This document shows, piece after piece, positions 45,261 to 57,480 of a DNA stretch of 64,000 nucleotides. Source of the stretch: Platycnemis pennipes (lineage: Eukaryota; Arthropoda; Insecta; Odonata; Platycnemididae); the NCBI GenBank assembly GCA_933228895.1, contig OW121856.1, forward strand, positions 16,757,805-16,821,804, read 5' to 3'. Each line of letters opens with the position of its first letter. Within the stretch, counting starts at the first letter, position 1. The notes beneath the pieces are model-generated. The model worked only from the letters and a program-made list of their open reading frames with translations. It was not told where the DNA came from and did no database searches. A program made the translations under genes and the position numbers.

Positions 45261-46189
45261 TGAAATTCCCTCACATCAGAGTTTTTCCCCACAGTTTATT
45301 TTAGAGTCGATATAATCAGACTATTCTTTCAGCACCGCAGTTAAGACAATATACTTTTTTTTTATCTCTGCATCTGCAGCGTGCCTTGAAAGCCACTGTA
45401 AAATAAAAGGAGGGCTAAAAGATGCTATGCTACGGTGACCAAGAGATTTAAAAGGTATTGGATTAAAGAGCTAGGTATATTCGATCGAATAGTGAGGAAG
45501 TGTGCGAATATTCTCTCTGTGGCTTCGACTCCCATTTTAAGCCTGGAGAATATTCCTGCCGGCTATGTTATCATCATCTGCCGAGTCACATTTCCTGCAA
45601 TATAACTAGATTCTATGTGACAGGGTTATGCATATTAAAATTATTGCATTACTTGTAACAATAACCAGGATGCATATTTTTAAAAAAAGATAATGAAACA
45701 GTAATGTATAGGAATAACTTTTAATTAATCGATAAGTTAATAATAATGTAATAAGTCCGTTTTTTCGTTAAAAGTATGTATTCACAAAATTATAGCATAC
45801 AGTGGGCCTGCGAGTTCCATTGACGTATGTTAGTACCATTAAAATATTTCCAGTTGTATAGCAACCAACCAGGGCTGTTTACCAACCCTGCTATTTTATT
45901 GTTTATTAAGGTCACTTATTGTTCACGGATGTATATTTTAAATGCATGTTATATCTAATATTAATATACCACGAATGGAATAATGAAAATGGCATCTTCA
46001 CCATATTGACAAAACATGTTGATTGAATTTATCATATTTTGATAAATTTGATTGAATTTATCATACTTTGATAACTTTTATTGAATTTATCACATTTTGA
46101 AACATTTTATTAAAATGTTCAGTTCATATGGAACATTTAATTGCACAGTTATTTCTATCAAGAGTGTTCGATAAAAAATTTGGTGAAAA
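45261..46189. repeat. AT-rich; three-copy ~30-bp tandem repeat at 46020-46105
   Basis: gattgaatttatcatatttt, gattgaatttatcatacttt and tattgaatttatcacatttt follow each other, each with tgataa or tgaaac. A possible degraded LINE 3' signature (gaaagccactg) lies at 45389. Otherwise nothing. Confidence 0.6.
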
Positions 46190-46261
46190 TTCTTCGTTGA
46201 GGCTTTCGCGGTTCATAATGGTGATTAAAGTAACTTCTTCGGGTATTACCGCGTACTCAGG

Positions 46262-46308
46262 TTAGCCTGACGTTTCGCGACCCCTGCTGGTCGCTTCTTC
46301 TGAGGGAA
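46262..46308 (-). ncRNA. Hammerhead-like motif I
   Basis: Minus strand: stem I CCU/AGG, then CAGAAGA (complement of 46296-46302) where CUGANGA is expected, an extra A, a perfect six-base stem II GCGACC/GGUCGC, GAAA, stem III ACGU, C as presumed cleavage base. The U4 to A change makes activity doubtful. It directly follows the 3' end of PLE coding sequence on this strand. Confidence 0.45.
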
Positions 46309-46865
46309 TGGTAATGCATGCCGGTGTGGGTTGGTATATATACACTTCGGGTCATTGGGTTGGTAGGGAGAAGAGGAGAGGAGGGAGAAGTTGAAGTAGA
46401 AAGATTATTTAGCACGGGCATCCACGTGTGATTCATTTGAAGGCCACCATATCTATTGAAGTTGGCTTTCTGTTTTCTTATTTCGATGGCCTCTCCATGA
46501 AGCCGAGGTTTGAATTTCTTGACCCTGGCGAGAACTTTAGTTTTTTCGGAGTAGATTTGATGATCAAGGGCCGCGTGCTCTGCCACCGCCGACTTTGAAG
46601 GCTGTCCGAGTCCGAGTAGAGCTGATGCTCTTCTACCCTCGTTTTAATGCTCCGTCCAGTTTCCCAAAGTACTTCTTCCCGCATATTGTGCAGGGAATCT
46701 CGTAAACTCCTATTTGCAGGGGCGTCCTATCTTTTACGTTTCTCAGTAACGATTTAACTTGTAGGTGAGGTTTGAAGATGGTCTTGATTTTATATTTTTT
46801 AGCATATTTCCTATCTTATCATTCATGCCTTTTATACCAGTTGTGCCTGATCCAACGATCAATAC
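46262..46865 (-). mobile_element. Penelope-like element fragment with GIY-YIG domain
   Basis: Minus strand from the right: TGIKGMNDKIGNMLKN-like, LQVKSLLRNVKDRTPLQ-like, GVYEIPCTICGKKYFG (GVY and YFG for the GIY and YIG strands), a frameshift, then HAALDHQIYSEKTKVLARVK, RLHGEAIEIRKQKANFNRYG. This is the order of a PLE C-terminus. The 3' flank carries hammerhead-like motif I. The RT domain is absent. Confidence 0.82.
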
Positions 46866-47035
46866 GAATCAGTGACAAGGCCACTATCCAGCCGAAAAAC
46901 CAAATCTAGAAGCCATTTTACACCACAATGGATACAACGTCGGAGCTATCTCCCGAGCTTTTAGAAGAATTTCGGATCGCGAAGAAAGCCTGTCTCCCGT
47001 ACATAAAAGGCACGACTAATAAGATATTATATGTA
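46866..47035 (+). mobile_element. Second PLE fragment, head-to-head with the first
   Basis: Plus strand: one frame reads ILHHNGYNVGAISRAFRRIS, another continues LPYIKGTTNKI (46998-47030), which is the conserved PLE segment between RT and endonuclease. The similarity stops at about 47035, before any GIY motif. Its 5' side abuts the minus-strand PLE, so the two point away from each other. Confidence 0.6.
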
Positions 47036-48671
47036 CGTATGTTACGTGCATCTTCTTTGATTTCGTCCTTTTATGCTTTACCTATTCATTTTCCTTGTTT
47101 CAACCTTGGTATATTTGTATTTGCCTCACAGAGTGTTTTCATGAAGGATTGTATACATTTAATATTAACTTATTTTAAATTTATCTTAGTGACTATCACT
47201 AAGGCATCATTTTAGCCATCAAGTCTCAGGTAGTGCATAGTGTTCCCTAAGAAATTCTTACCAATACATATCAAAGTTACTATGCAAGGGCCGAAATAAT
47301 TTAAACTTTGCTCAATAGGTGACTCCCGAAACATATCAAATAGAATAATATAATGTATTCTAAATTCCTAATGCAATGAGTTAGTCCTTTCAATTAATGT
47401 AATTTGTTTCAGTCTTTGTACTTCACCCTCTTTCATTGTGTTCACCCATGATGGCAACAGTTTTGTGCAAGTTTATCACTGCTTTAAGGCAGACAAGAGG
47501 GAATGAATCCGAACGCTAGGAAAAGGCCTGAGCAAGTAACCTCCTTCTGAATTTTCTTTGGCCATGAAACGGACTTGAGGTGAAAGAAACTTTGGAGACG
47601 GATGGAGCGAGGGAAAGTGACGAGATGTCTTTTTTTCTGAAAGTTGAGTATGAGAAATCATCTCCTTTGATGAAAGCCATAAAATGACAAAAAACGAAGT
47701 GCTAAGCAGTATTACTCTGAGGCGATATGTTAAGTTAAGATATTTTGTATGTTATGATATTTGAGTATGTTCTATAATTCCAGACAACATATCGAGTTAG
47801 AAAACGTGATTAAAGGTCATTTAAAGTAATTAAATAGGTGCAACTCAATGAGTCAGATGAACAATTTGGAGTCTATTCAATAATTTCAAGTCTCTTTGCG
47901 ATATCCCTTGAATTACGATAACATTTACCTTAATTTTTTCCTGAATCTATGTGATAGGTAAGTAAATTGACTAACTAATATGCTTACTTAAAATTTACGT
48001 TTAGATAAAGAGAAAATTATTCTAATTTCAAATTATGTTACTGCGGGACAGTCTGCATTCAGCTGACGATAATTTGTTTCCATTGAAGGCTACATGCTGG
48101 TAATTTTGTAAAAGAAAAGAAAATATCACAGTGTGACATTCAAAGACCCAGGTTGCACAGCCCTAGTAATAGAATTTCGAGGTGTTTCGACAAAAAAAAG
48201 GTGTTGTCTGGTAGACCATCTTGTATGGTTCCTCAACCTTGGTGATCGGGGAAGATGAGTTCCTTTCTTTCTCCCTCATTCTGACTCCATTTCCTTTAAT
48301 ACCTCCTTTGATGTGAGCGCAAGCCCTGTAGTAAACTCCTTCTGAATGACTTTTTTCCACTCCCACGTTGAAGGTTTTCCTGAAAATGATGGACGAAAGA
48401 GTTATCACTTTCATCACGTTTATCACTTTCCTCCAAAGCCAATCTTGTTATTTGTGGTGCGTTTAGCTGAACGATGGACACTCATGAAATCCAACTCATG
48501 TCGCAGTTGAAGTTCAAGCACCACGTTTCTTTTTGGGCGGCTCTGTTACAATCGATGGCATATTTATTGAAATCACAGTTGAATGCAGATTTAGTTTTCA
48601 TAATATTTTTGTTTTTCATGTATTTAGGCAATACCCAGTGGATTGTAATGCTCAACAATAACCTTTGCCTT
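47036..48671. other. No gene recognised
   Basis: AT-rich. Around 47480-47560 and 48300-48360 share a loosely similar ctccttctgaat-containing stretch, which may be an old repeat. Confidence 0.45.
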
Positions 48672-48989
48672 AGGGGCTGTGTTTGAAACCATCGGCATTA
48701 TCTCGAATGGGTAACCAAGGAGTCACGTGGTATTAGCAAGAATCGTTTGTGAATTTCGTGTATCTGAATTGTTCGTTACTATAAAATTTATTGTTTTCTC
48801 ATTAGTTTTTTTCTCTTCTGACTTGTCTATAGAGCCCCAAGATGAGATAAAACACAAGTATAAACAATGAATGAATTTGTAATCAGCAGTTTTAACACAC
48901 CAAATTTAGAAACCATTCGTGCTTATATCACGTGACTCCTTGGTTACATATTCGGGATTATTCCGACAGTTTCAAACGTAACACCCTGG
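48672..48989. mobile_element. MITE with ~75-bp inverted ends
   Basis: Left ggggctgtgtttgaaacc ... gtaaccaaggagtcacgtg and right the same in inverted form (48911-48989), with about 80 percent agreement by eye. Both arms contain aaggagtcacgtg with an E-box CACGTG. No coding sequence; superfamily unknown. Confidence 0.75.
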
Positions 48990-49344
48990 AAACGTTAGGG
49001 CTATTAAAAATAGCATAAGCTGACTTTGCAGTTAAATGACAATCAAGCTTATTCAAGAATGAAGTAAAGTATTATAACGACGTCTCATCATTATTCCACG
49101 GCGTAATTTTGTGTTTCAGGATGCATTTTACCCCTAATCAAATTTAATCTCGAAACATCTTATAATCTTAATAGATGCAAAGTCATTCAAAATAATAGCA
49201 GATGATTAGGGGAGATGAAAAAGCAGCAGAACGATGTTGAAGTGTGTGTGTTAGTACTTGAGTGCTAAGTATAAATTACCTATGACTTAACCAGTTCATG
49301 GAGTAATCATGCTTTGTAAAGTAAATACTTTGCTCTGTCGCAAT
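48990..49344. other. No feature recognised
   Basis: AT-rich intron sequence. Confidence 0.5.
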
Positions 49345-49900
49345 GGGGTCGTTTACCATATTTTTACTGCCGAATCTGATGGAGTTTGTAAAATAAAAAG
49401 ACACGCATTTTTCCATTTTTTGATCCGTCAATTATTTCTCGAGTTATAAGCGGCGAAAAACGGATGTTTTTAACCCTTTCGGAAAAGTGGGCGTGGTGCA
49501 ACCTCTGACGCATTCGACTTGTTGCAATCACAACAGAGCCCGAGAAACTACTTCGCCTTATCGCAATGGGGGGTGGGGTATACAGCTGACTCTTCCAGCC
49601 GGAGCAATTGTTTCTGCCAATGGAAGCGGTTGCGACAGGATCTGTGCGAGCACACCTTCCGAGAAACCCCCTTCACTCCCTTCCCTTCCCCTAAAAGTAG
49701 TCAAGGACGGGAGGAAAATGACGTCATTGATATCAAAGGAGATTCTTCGGTGGGTGTCACCTTTCGCTTATTTTAATTTTTGATTTGTGAGTGAATGGTT
49801 GTGGTTAGAAGAATAATTTTTTTCACTAATATTCATTTTTCGTTTCTATCTAACGATTTCGCGTGCAAAATTGCAATTTCGGTTCCGAGCAAACGGCCCC
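49345..49900 (+). mobile_element. MITE-A copy, longest
   Basis: Ends ggggtcgtttacc and (reverse complement) ggggccgtttgctcgg. The body contains the blocks shared with 33319-33817 and partial copies at 19440 and 51904. The overlapping plus-strand frames are open in both full copies, but differ by frame and indels, so I do not regard them as protein-coding. Confidence 0.87.
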
Positions 49901-50854
49901 TTTCTAACCCCCTATACTTTTCATGGCTTTGCTCTATTATATAAGCGTCTTTTAAAAACACATTTTCAGATTTTTGCGGTACTATTGTCACCATAAACAA
50001 ACTGCTCTGGCATTTTCAGCGGGAGAGTGTTTTTTAAAATATTCCTTTATCGATTATATTATTGAAGTGGTAAAGTGTAAAACACTGAACATTATAATTT
50101 AGAAATCTCTTTTAACCATTTGAACTGAACATTAACGTTCTCTCTCTTTTCAAGAGAAAATAAAAGAGATTTTATTTTCAAAAGCACTGTACATACCCGG
50201 CATGTAAGACGTGTTTTTTACCCGAGAAATCCTCGGGAAATCAACATGCGCCTTATGTGGTCTTGTATGGATTCTGTTTGATCTACTATACGGTGAAAAC
50301 TAGGGTTTGCCTTACATGGCAGTGAGTCTTATGAGACTGTAAAGACGATATGTTGCCAGAGGGATGTTGCGTAAAAATTGTGTGCTTCCAGTTCCTAGCC
50401 ATGTCCAGATCCATATATTTCCCCAATCTGATAATTCTCTACGCAGTTTTGGTCCCGCTGAAATATGAATTTGAATGTACATTATCAAATTTTAATAGCA
50501 TTCTGCGTGAAAAACTGGTGTGCTCCAGAAATGGAGAAAAAAATGCAATATGAAAGTCCCTCACAACATATTATGTTTTTCGTTATTAACGTCTGCACCT
50601 ATAAGAATTGATTCAGATACATATATTGATTTGTCTATTGGCCATCAAGTCATTGATACAAACTTTTAATACTCATAAATATTTTCGAGGTATAACAGAT
50701 TTAATCATCACACTGGACTAATGTACTCTCTGGGGTAGTCCCCGCCCGGAGATCCGAATGAAGGACTATTTTACCTCCGGAATATTTTACTCAAGAGGGT
50801 TCCATCGCGTCTTGATTGAAAGAAAAAGCGGAGCAGCTGCGACTCTTCGGGATA
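49901..50854. other. No gene recognised
   Basis: AT-rich. A small palindrome aaatcctcggg-type lies at 50225-50240. Nothing assignable before the LINE fragment. Confidence 0.45.
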
Positions 50855-51085
50855 ATACTGTGGTGGTTTCCACTTGCCTTGGCCAAATCATGAGACATGA
50901 TGACCTGATGAAGACAATCGTCGAGGGACAAGTGGAAGGGAAGAATGGCAAAGGAAGGCGTAGTGCAAGATATATGGAACAAGTGATAAAGGATCTGAAA
51001 GAGAAGAATTAAGTAAGTATGAAGGGATTAGCCGATAGAAGAACTCAGTGGAGAGCTGCGTCAAAAAATCTGAGGATTGATGACT
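50855..51085 (+). mobile_element. RTE-like LINE 3' end
   Basis: Plus strand reads GQIMRHDDLMKTIVEGQVEG, RYMEQVIKDLKEKN, then after a stop LADRRTQWRAASKN, the C-terminal sequence of the family at 57924. It is followed by a gatgatgatgat-type tail near 51080, the probable 3' terminus. Confidence 0.88.
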
Positions 51086-51903
51086 TATGATGATGATGAT
51101 CAGAATTAATAGCCCATTTTTCAAGAAAACTGTGTGATAGACGTATTTGGTCTGAATTGATTTAGATACATCAATTGTTCTTAGGCCATCAGGTGAGTGA
51201 TGCAAACTTATTATATGCATTTATATTTTTGAAGTTTATCATATTTTATTTCTGCCTATTAAAAAAAGAATGTGTTATTGATGTATTTTTTCGTAATATA
51301 TCTTTTTAAACCACTGGATTCGGGTGATGTAAAGTGACGTCCAATTAGTTTTCGCTGTTTTATTTAATGTAGTGGTTCTAAAAAATAATGACATAGTGAT
51401 TTTAATAGAGCAGATTCATGGCAACCTTTTTTGTGAAAAGTTCACTGTAAATGAGAAAAAAAGTTTCCAATTAATTTTACTCAGCACAAATCGTGCCCTG
51501 AGGCTAATATTCAAGGTATTTTATAGTTCTCTAGAGGAAAATTACATTATATCTGGGGCCTGGTTATTCTCGTCTACGTCATACCCGAGATGGTGACCTA
51601 GATTGGCTACATGCAAAAAAATGAGGAATTGGTGGTAAGGCCAAGTCTGTTCGTGTGAAACCACTCATATCCAAAGGCATGCCGCTGCATTAAAACCCTC
51701 GGGTCAATTAGTTTAGATCGCCGCATGATAGACTAATAGACTGGCTATTCTGGCTTTTCCGGATCTAATTATCCCAGGCGTTGGGTTTTGTATTCTTGAT
51801 CTGCTATACCCTAGATAGCATTCTGCTACAATTACGATCCACCAAGCTAATGCAATGCACTTAAGGAGTTAAAAGGTAATCACAAGACTATAGTTTCTCC
51901 ATG
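51086..51903. other. No gene recognised
   Basis: AT-rich intron sequence. Confidence 0.5.
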
Positions 51904-52062
51904 GGGGCGTTTACACGGAATCGAAATCGCAATTTGTACACGAAATCGTTAGATGGAAACAAAAAATGAATTTTAGTGAAAAAAATAATCTTTTAACCAC
52001 AACCATTCACTCACAAATCAAAAATTAAAATAAGCAAAAGGTGATGCCCACCGAAAATGCTG
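51904..52062 (-). mobile_element. MITE-A partial copy
   Basis: gggggcgtttacacggaatcg, cgaaatcgttag, aaccacaaccattcactcac and aaaattaaaataag match the right part of MITE-A in reverse complement, ending at the point corresponding to cacccaccga. Confidence 0.85.
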
Positions 52063-53749
52063 CTTTGATTTATATTGTAAAGAGAATTGTCATTTTGACG
52101 AATAACTAATGTAAGATGCACATTCTTATGTAGAATTTGGCATTGTAAAAAAGTGCTCGGTTTGGTTTAATTAATACCAATACTTTCAAATGGTAGCAGT
52201 GTCATTGTTGCCAAACAGTATTAAAAATACGAATATTAAAACAATTCAAAACAGAGTTGTATTTGCAAGGGAATTGTTTTAAACTAAGTAAGAAAATATT
52301 TAACCTATTTTATAATACGTATTAGGGAGATTGAGCAAGTATTCTCACTTTTTAAATTAAACGTGGCAATAACACGTAAGTCATGTTCGAAGTCAAAATG
52401 AGATAAAAGAGCTGGTAAAAAATAGAATGCAACTACAACGCGCTATATAATAGCATACTCATACAATTATTGTGTATGCGCTATCACATTATAGGTTATT
52501 CTCCATGTAGGTGTTTTTCTGGAGTGGTAATTTAATCCGTTAATTTATTATAATTAACTTTTATTTAATTATTTAATTTTACATTTGCATTTGATTCATT
52601 TAAAATCATTTAGTATTCCTTTCACAAGCATACCGTGAAGTTCGCCCATAGCCGCACGACCTTCACGCCATGATTCGCCGTAGCAGAAGACTAAACCAGC
52701 AGGATGCCCTGGAACCTATAAAATGACTAATAATACCATCATTAACAGAGAAGACTTTTGGAACTTTGATAGTTTTCACAGACTAATACTAATACATATT
52801 CACTACAGCTGATGGGCTCTGATTAACACAGTGGTTAGTTCAGAAGAAGAATTTTCCTATGCCTCTCAACGTAAACTACATACCTGTTATGTCAGCAAGA
52901 AGGCAGCGCACCCCACCATTTCAGAGCCTTTTCAAATGATCTTAAAATTAACATTTAATTCTCTTGTAAACTGGAGTTTCTAATTCCAAGCGTAAATTTT
53001 TAGTATAATAAATACATTTATGGCAGGGCACGAATTGTAAGTAACAAAATCTGTTTTATTTGATGAAGGAAACTACCCTATTCCAAAAAAGGACTACATA
53101 GACTGTTCCAAAACACTTTTAAATCAATTTCAGCTCTATATTGATTCAAGGGGAAACTATTTTAAATAAAAATAGGGATTTTTACAACATAATACATGAA
53201 TTTTATATTTCTTAGCCACAGTCCTTAAGGAACTGCGACACACTGTGTATATCGCGGAGCAAGCGCTCAGTCTCATTGCTCGCTACCTCAGAGGTATTTC
53301 TATCTTTAAGTCCGCTCGCTGATATTGCCGGTCAGATGAACTGACCATCCATAAACCCCCAGGAGAAGTAGTGGACAGGGAAAGAAACGAGGTCGACACG
53401 GTTCTAAAAAAGGCCCTCGCCCCCGAAACCCAACATAATACGAATAAAGAACGCACGGACTCTCAGGAAGCACTCCTTTAACTCGTCAATCACGGTGGGC
53501 AACGGGTTGCCTTACGTCCTTATGACCTCTGAAGATTGCCGCCGCGAAGTGCCTGGGAGAATTCAAGACTTGCTTTACTTAAATCATCCGTACTATGCCG
53601 TAACAGGAAATACTATCGCCATTCTCAAGAGATCAAGTTCCTCCACGAGAGTGAAAAGTCAGAGGTCATGAGGTCCATCTTCCTCTCTTTTGTCTTCATC
53701 GTATATTCCCTTTATTTTTTGAGGAATTAAGCTCCTTTGGGAATGGACT
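52063..53749. other. No gene; GC-richer block at about 53210-53560
   Basis: AT-rich except for the block named, which is close to balanced composition and contains short open frames without family signature. It does not match other parts of the window. Confidence 0.4.
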
Positions 53750-54235
53750 TTTCTGCATCTTGCCAGGGGGTGAATTCTCACCAAACATGCACTACATATT
53801 ATGCATTTAAAAGGATTAGCACTAATAAATTAGTATAAACTGGACTATTTAAACAGATAAAAATAGCAAACTAAGCATGCCAAAACGTGCTGTTAGTTAG
53901 GTTACCTTCAGGTCCTAATACCAACATGTTCTGCTATGGATTGACTCACTCATATTGGACATATTTACCGTTAATCATATCCCTAATTGTACGAGGATAA
54001 AAGGACATTTTGAATCTGTCAGTTCGGCAATCAATTTCTCTAATTTTGTAATCATGGTCCAGTCTACCATAGTAAGTTGGGTTTGCAAAATATTTTTAAC
54101 GTCATCACTGAAAATATTTTCTTGGAATTTATTTAAGAGATTAAGTCTAAATTTCAGCCTGGCATCTGACAATGATTCCCATATTAATTCATGATTCCCA
54201 TTTTAATTCAATTTTGGACGTCTCTAAAGAATTAA
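53750..54235 (-). mobile_element. CR1/Jockey-like LINE fragment
   Basis: Begins at gccagggggtgaattctcac (so the extreme 3' end is lost) and continues closely with the copy at 34700: taattgtacgaggataaaag, gtcagttcggcaatcaat and aacgtcatcactgaaaat. Minus coding direction. Confidence 0.85.
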
Positions 54236-54680
54236 TTTCCAATGGCAAAAGATCTCTCTTGTATTTTTTCGGAATTCGTGAGCCGTCAGGAAATTCATAC
54301 AGAGTGGAATAAAGGGGAAACAACACACTTTAGGTAAGATGTCTTGAAAAGAACGTAGTGGTTGTTTTCTTCATTTATGATGCGCCGACGACTAAGGTCA
54401 TTCTATAAATATACTAGTATATTTATACATTTTATGAAAGTATGCTCTGTATAAATACTGATAAAAGATAAAAATTAAAACCAACATATTGTCACATTAT
54501 TTCCCTTTCCTACGCTTAGAATTCTCAAATCCACCCGTCTCTTTAAGGCCAGAATAGGGGTGGAACATTTCACGTAATGGAGAAGAATGGCAATCAGAGA
54601 AACCACTATAAATATTTTAATGGAAAAATTTGATTATATTGCCCATGAATAGTCGATATACATTTATATATATTCAAATG
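54236..54680. other. No feature recognised
   Basis: AT-rich intron sequence. Confidence 0.5.
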
Positions 54681-55007
54681 CAATTTTAATATGCTAAAAG
54701 AGTGAGGTTATTAACAAAAAATAGAATTCATTTGATGTAAATTTTCATACTTACAGCAGAAATGTGATTCGGTTGATTTGCTTTTATGGAAAACATGGAT
54801 TTATATATATAATATAAATCCATGTAATAGAGAAACCACGCCTTGATTTGCTTTTATGGAAAACATGGATTTGTATACATTATATAAATCCATGTTTTCC
54901 ATGAAAATAAATCAGCCGAATCACATTTATGTTGTAGTATGAAAATTTATATCTTATGAATTCTCTTTTTTGTTCATAATCTCACCCTTTTAGCGCATTA
55001 AAATTTG
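54681..55007. mobile_element. Foldback element with ~130-bp arms and duplicated centre
   Basis: Left arm from 54681 (attttaatatgctaaaag ... tgtgattcggttgatttg) pairs with the right arm ending at 55007. At the centre ttgatttgcttttatggaaa and the following acatggattt are duplicated (about 54775 and 54845), each copy having its own small atggatttatata hairpin. No coding sequence and no clear target duplication. Confidence 0.85.
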
Positions 55008-55114
55008 TTTGGTGGAGTAATTTCGGAATGATTCTATTACACCACATCTAATATATTTCAAGGACTTCCTGCCTTTAATACAAATACAGTGTTTAAACGA
55101 TTATTTTTCAGCTT

Positions 55115-55290
55115 TAATCTACATCTACGTAATATCCAACGAGACACTACAAGGGGTGAGGGAAATATAACCAGCAATTGTATGCAACTTTGACCTAGTT
55201 ACAAACTTCATGAAGACATTCTCGATATTATGGCCACGTGCAACTAGATATTTTCTATCGCTTCTAAATCCTTTGCTAACGACTGCCTGT
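55115..55290 (-). mobile_element. Degraded CR1/Jockey-like LINE 3' end
   Basis: taatctacatctacgtaatatcc and caaggggtgaggg with later acgtgcaactag resemble the family but the central gtgtggcag signature is lost. Weak assignment. Confidence 0.45.
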
Positions 55291-56149
55291 CATCCGGAAT
55301 ACCAACCTCCCCATACACCTCTTCATCTCCGGCAAAAAGACGGAGATTACTTTAAACCACTGAAGTATTAAAACCTGCATCCTGCGGATTGCATGGGTTC
55401 TGGTTATATAATTTAAATTACCACTGTTTGCAGCAGGGAGAACTAAGTAAAGTGAAATAATTCAAGGATAAAGTACAATACATTGCACATGCTTTGAAAT
55501 ATTGAAAAGAAAACATCGCTTAAATATGCAGGATAAATAGCGAAAACTGCTTGGTGGATGCACTTGAATGTTGAGAGGTGTTTTCCTCGTTAGGCTACAG
55601 CTTAATACAAATTTCCACTCCTTTCCGGTATTTAATGGTTATTTATTTATTTTTTATTATATTTAGTTTTTTTTCCTTCTACTACTCGCAAGGAGTGAGA
55701 AGGTTTGTCACCTGCTTCCTTCCAAACTGATGCAGCAAATAAAACGGCGCGCCGTGGTACATTGAGGTTGACGGATGCACGGAATTAGTGGAATGGTGAT
55801 GTTACACAATGACTGTATCCTGTTAGAATAACAGTGCTCAACCTGAAGTTCATTTTTGATAGGTTAGGGCTAAGCTCACAATTGGCGTATGGAATTCATT
55901 CAGGGTAGTGGGGGGGAGTCTTTTTTCCTGGACCACCTGCAATTTCCTACGAAATTTTGACACAAAGAAAATAGAATCATCAGGATGGATTTTAGGTGGA
56001 GGTGTCAAGAACAGCTGCTTCCGCATGGGAACTAAATCTGCAACCCTCAGATATGTAGCCCAGGAATCTATTTTTAGCCCAACACAACCCACTCTTTCGA
56101 ATAATAATCTTTATTTAACACAAAATATCTAATGTTCCGTCCAAAAATT
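55291..56149. other. No gene recognised
   Basis: Mostly AT-rich; the stretch 55860-56060 is more balanced and keeps both strands open without a known motif. Confidence 0.45.
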
Positions 56150-57480
56150 ACTGTATTTAGTTTGCAGGGTTATAGATGATTTTAATAGAGCAGAGAACGC
56201 AATATTTCTCAATCAACAATGACATGCCACATATAGAAGTTGTAGATCAATTGCACAAAAGGAAGAATGATATTTGAAGTAAAATCTATTTAGATACTTT
56301 TGTATCATCATGTTTTCGTTGTTGAGAAACTAGGAAATATGATTCTTAAAGCGACGCGTGCAATTTCTTGCCCCATACTGTATCCTGTGTCCTATTGAAA
56401 ATGGAGGCTTGATTGATTTTTTTCCGGCATCATTATGTATACTATTCCACTCTTTTTTTACTTTATTGGTACTAGTATTTAAATAAATTGGTATTGTTCA
56501 TGTCAGTGGTAATAATAGTTAAGACACCAAACTCTTTTGACTTTCGATGAACTCATGAAATTGACTTTTGTATATGATATCTCAATGATTAACAATGAGG
56601 ACGAAAAGGAAAGACAAAAAAAGAAACAATTATTCTTTAGACACACATTTTTCATTTAATTGTACGACCTTGAGGTAGTGGAATGGGCTTGTATATGTCA
56701 ATGAGTCCTAGACCTGCACAAGTGGGAGCGATGAAAATTAATCCAATGTGAAGTCACCTATGTGGGAGGGAAAAGTAAAGGAGACAGAGGCCGAGTTATT
56801 TCTTAGAGAGACGGACGAAAATACAAAGGGCCAAGGTGTCAACAAGTATGAGCAAACGGACACAAACATGATTATTACAGAAAACAATCATATTTCCTGC
56901 TGTAGAGAAAGAAGTTCAGTCCCTTTTAAATCATTATGTTCAAAGCAATGATCAGGGAATGTAATCTATCGTAAACTTAAGGTATCAATTGTACAAGTAG
57001 ATGAATGGTAATTGACGTAGAATATTTTAAGTTTGTACCTTTATATCTCCATGATCTCCATGATCCATCTCCAAATATGATTATTAGAGATAACAATGAG
57101 ATTTCCTTCTGTAGAGAAAGAAGTTCAGTCCCTTTTAAATCATTATGTTCAAAGCAATGAGCAGGGAATGCAATCTATTGTAAACTTAGGGTATCAATTG
57201 TACTAGTGGATGAATGGTAATTGACGTAGAATATTTTAAATTTGTACCTTTGTATCTCCATGTTTTCTTTGCTCAGAAGCTACGAAATATGAATATTAAA
57301 GCTACGCGTGCAGCCTCTTACACCCTACTGTATCCTGTGTCATATTGAAAGTAGAGGTTTGATGGAATTTTTCCCGGCATCTTTATGTAAATTATTCCAC
57401 TTTTTTATATTTGCAGGTATTGTCCATGTTACTTTCTAGTTATGATAATAGTTCAGACACCAAACGATCTTTCGACGTGT
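56150..57480 (+). repeat. Tandemly duplicated intron segment just upstream of TM6 exon
   Basis: Segment Y occurs at about 56865-57045 and 57072-57245 (near-identical: gagaaagaagttcagtccct, aatcattatgttcaaagcaa), with a third diverged copy near 56220-56290. Segment X occurs at 56290-56545 and 57250-57475 (acgcgtgca, actgtatcctgtgt, ttccggcatc or cccggcatc, gacaccaaac). The last Y-X copy runs to within 50 bases of the exon. No exon-like sequence is preserved after the earlier X copy. Confidence 0.85.

Noticed and set aside
49487..49783. 98-codon frame in MITE-A, also open in the copy at 33436
   Set aside because: The two copies differ by indels that change frame and there is no domain; shared openness follows from shared sequence.
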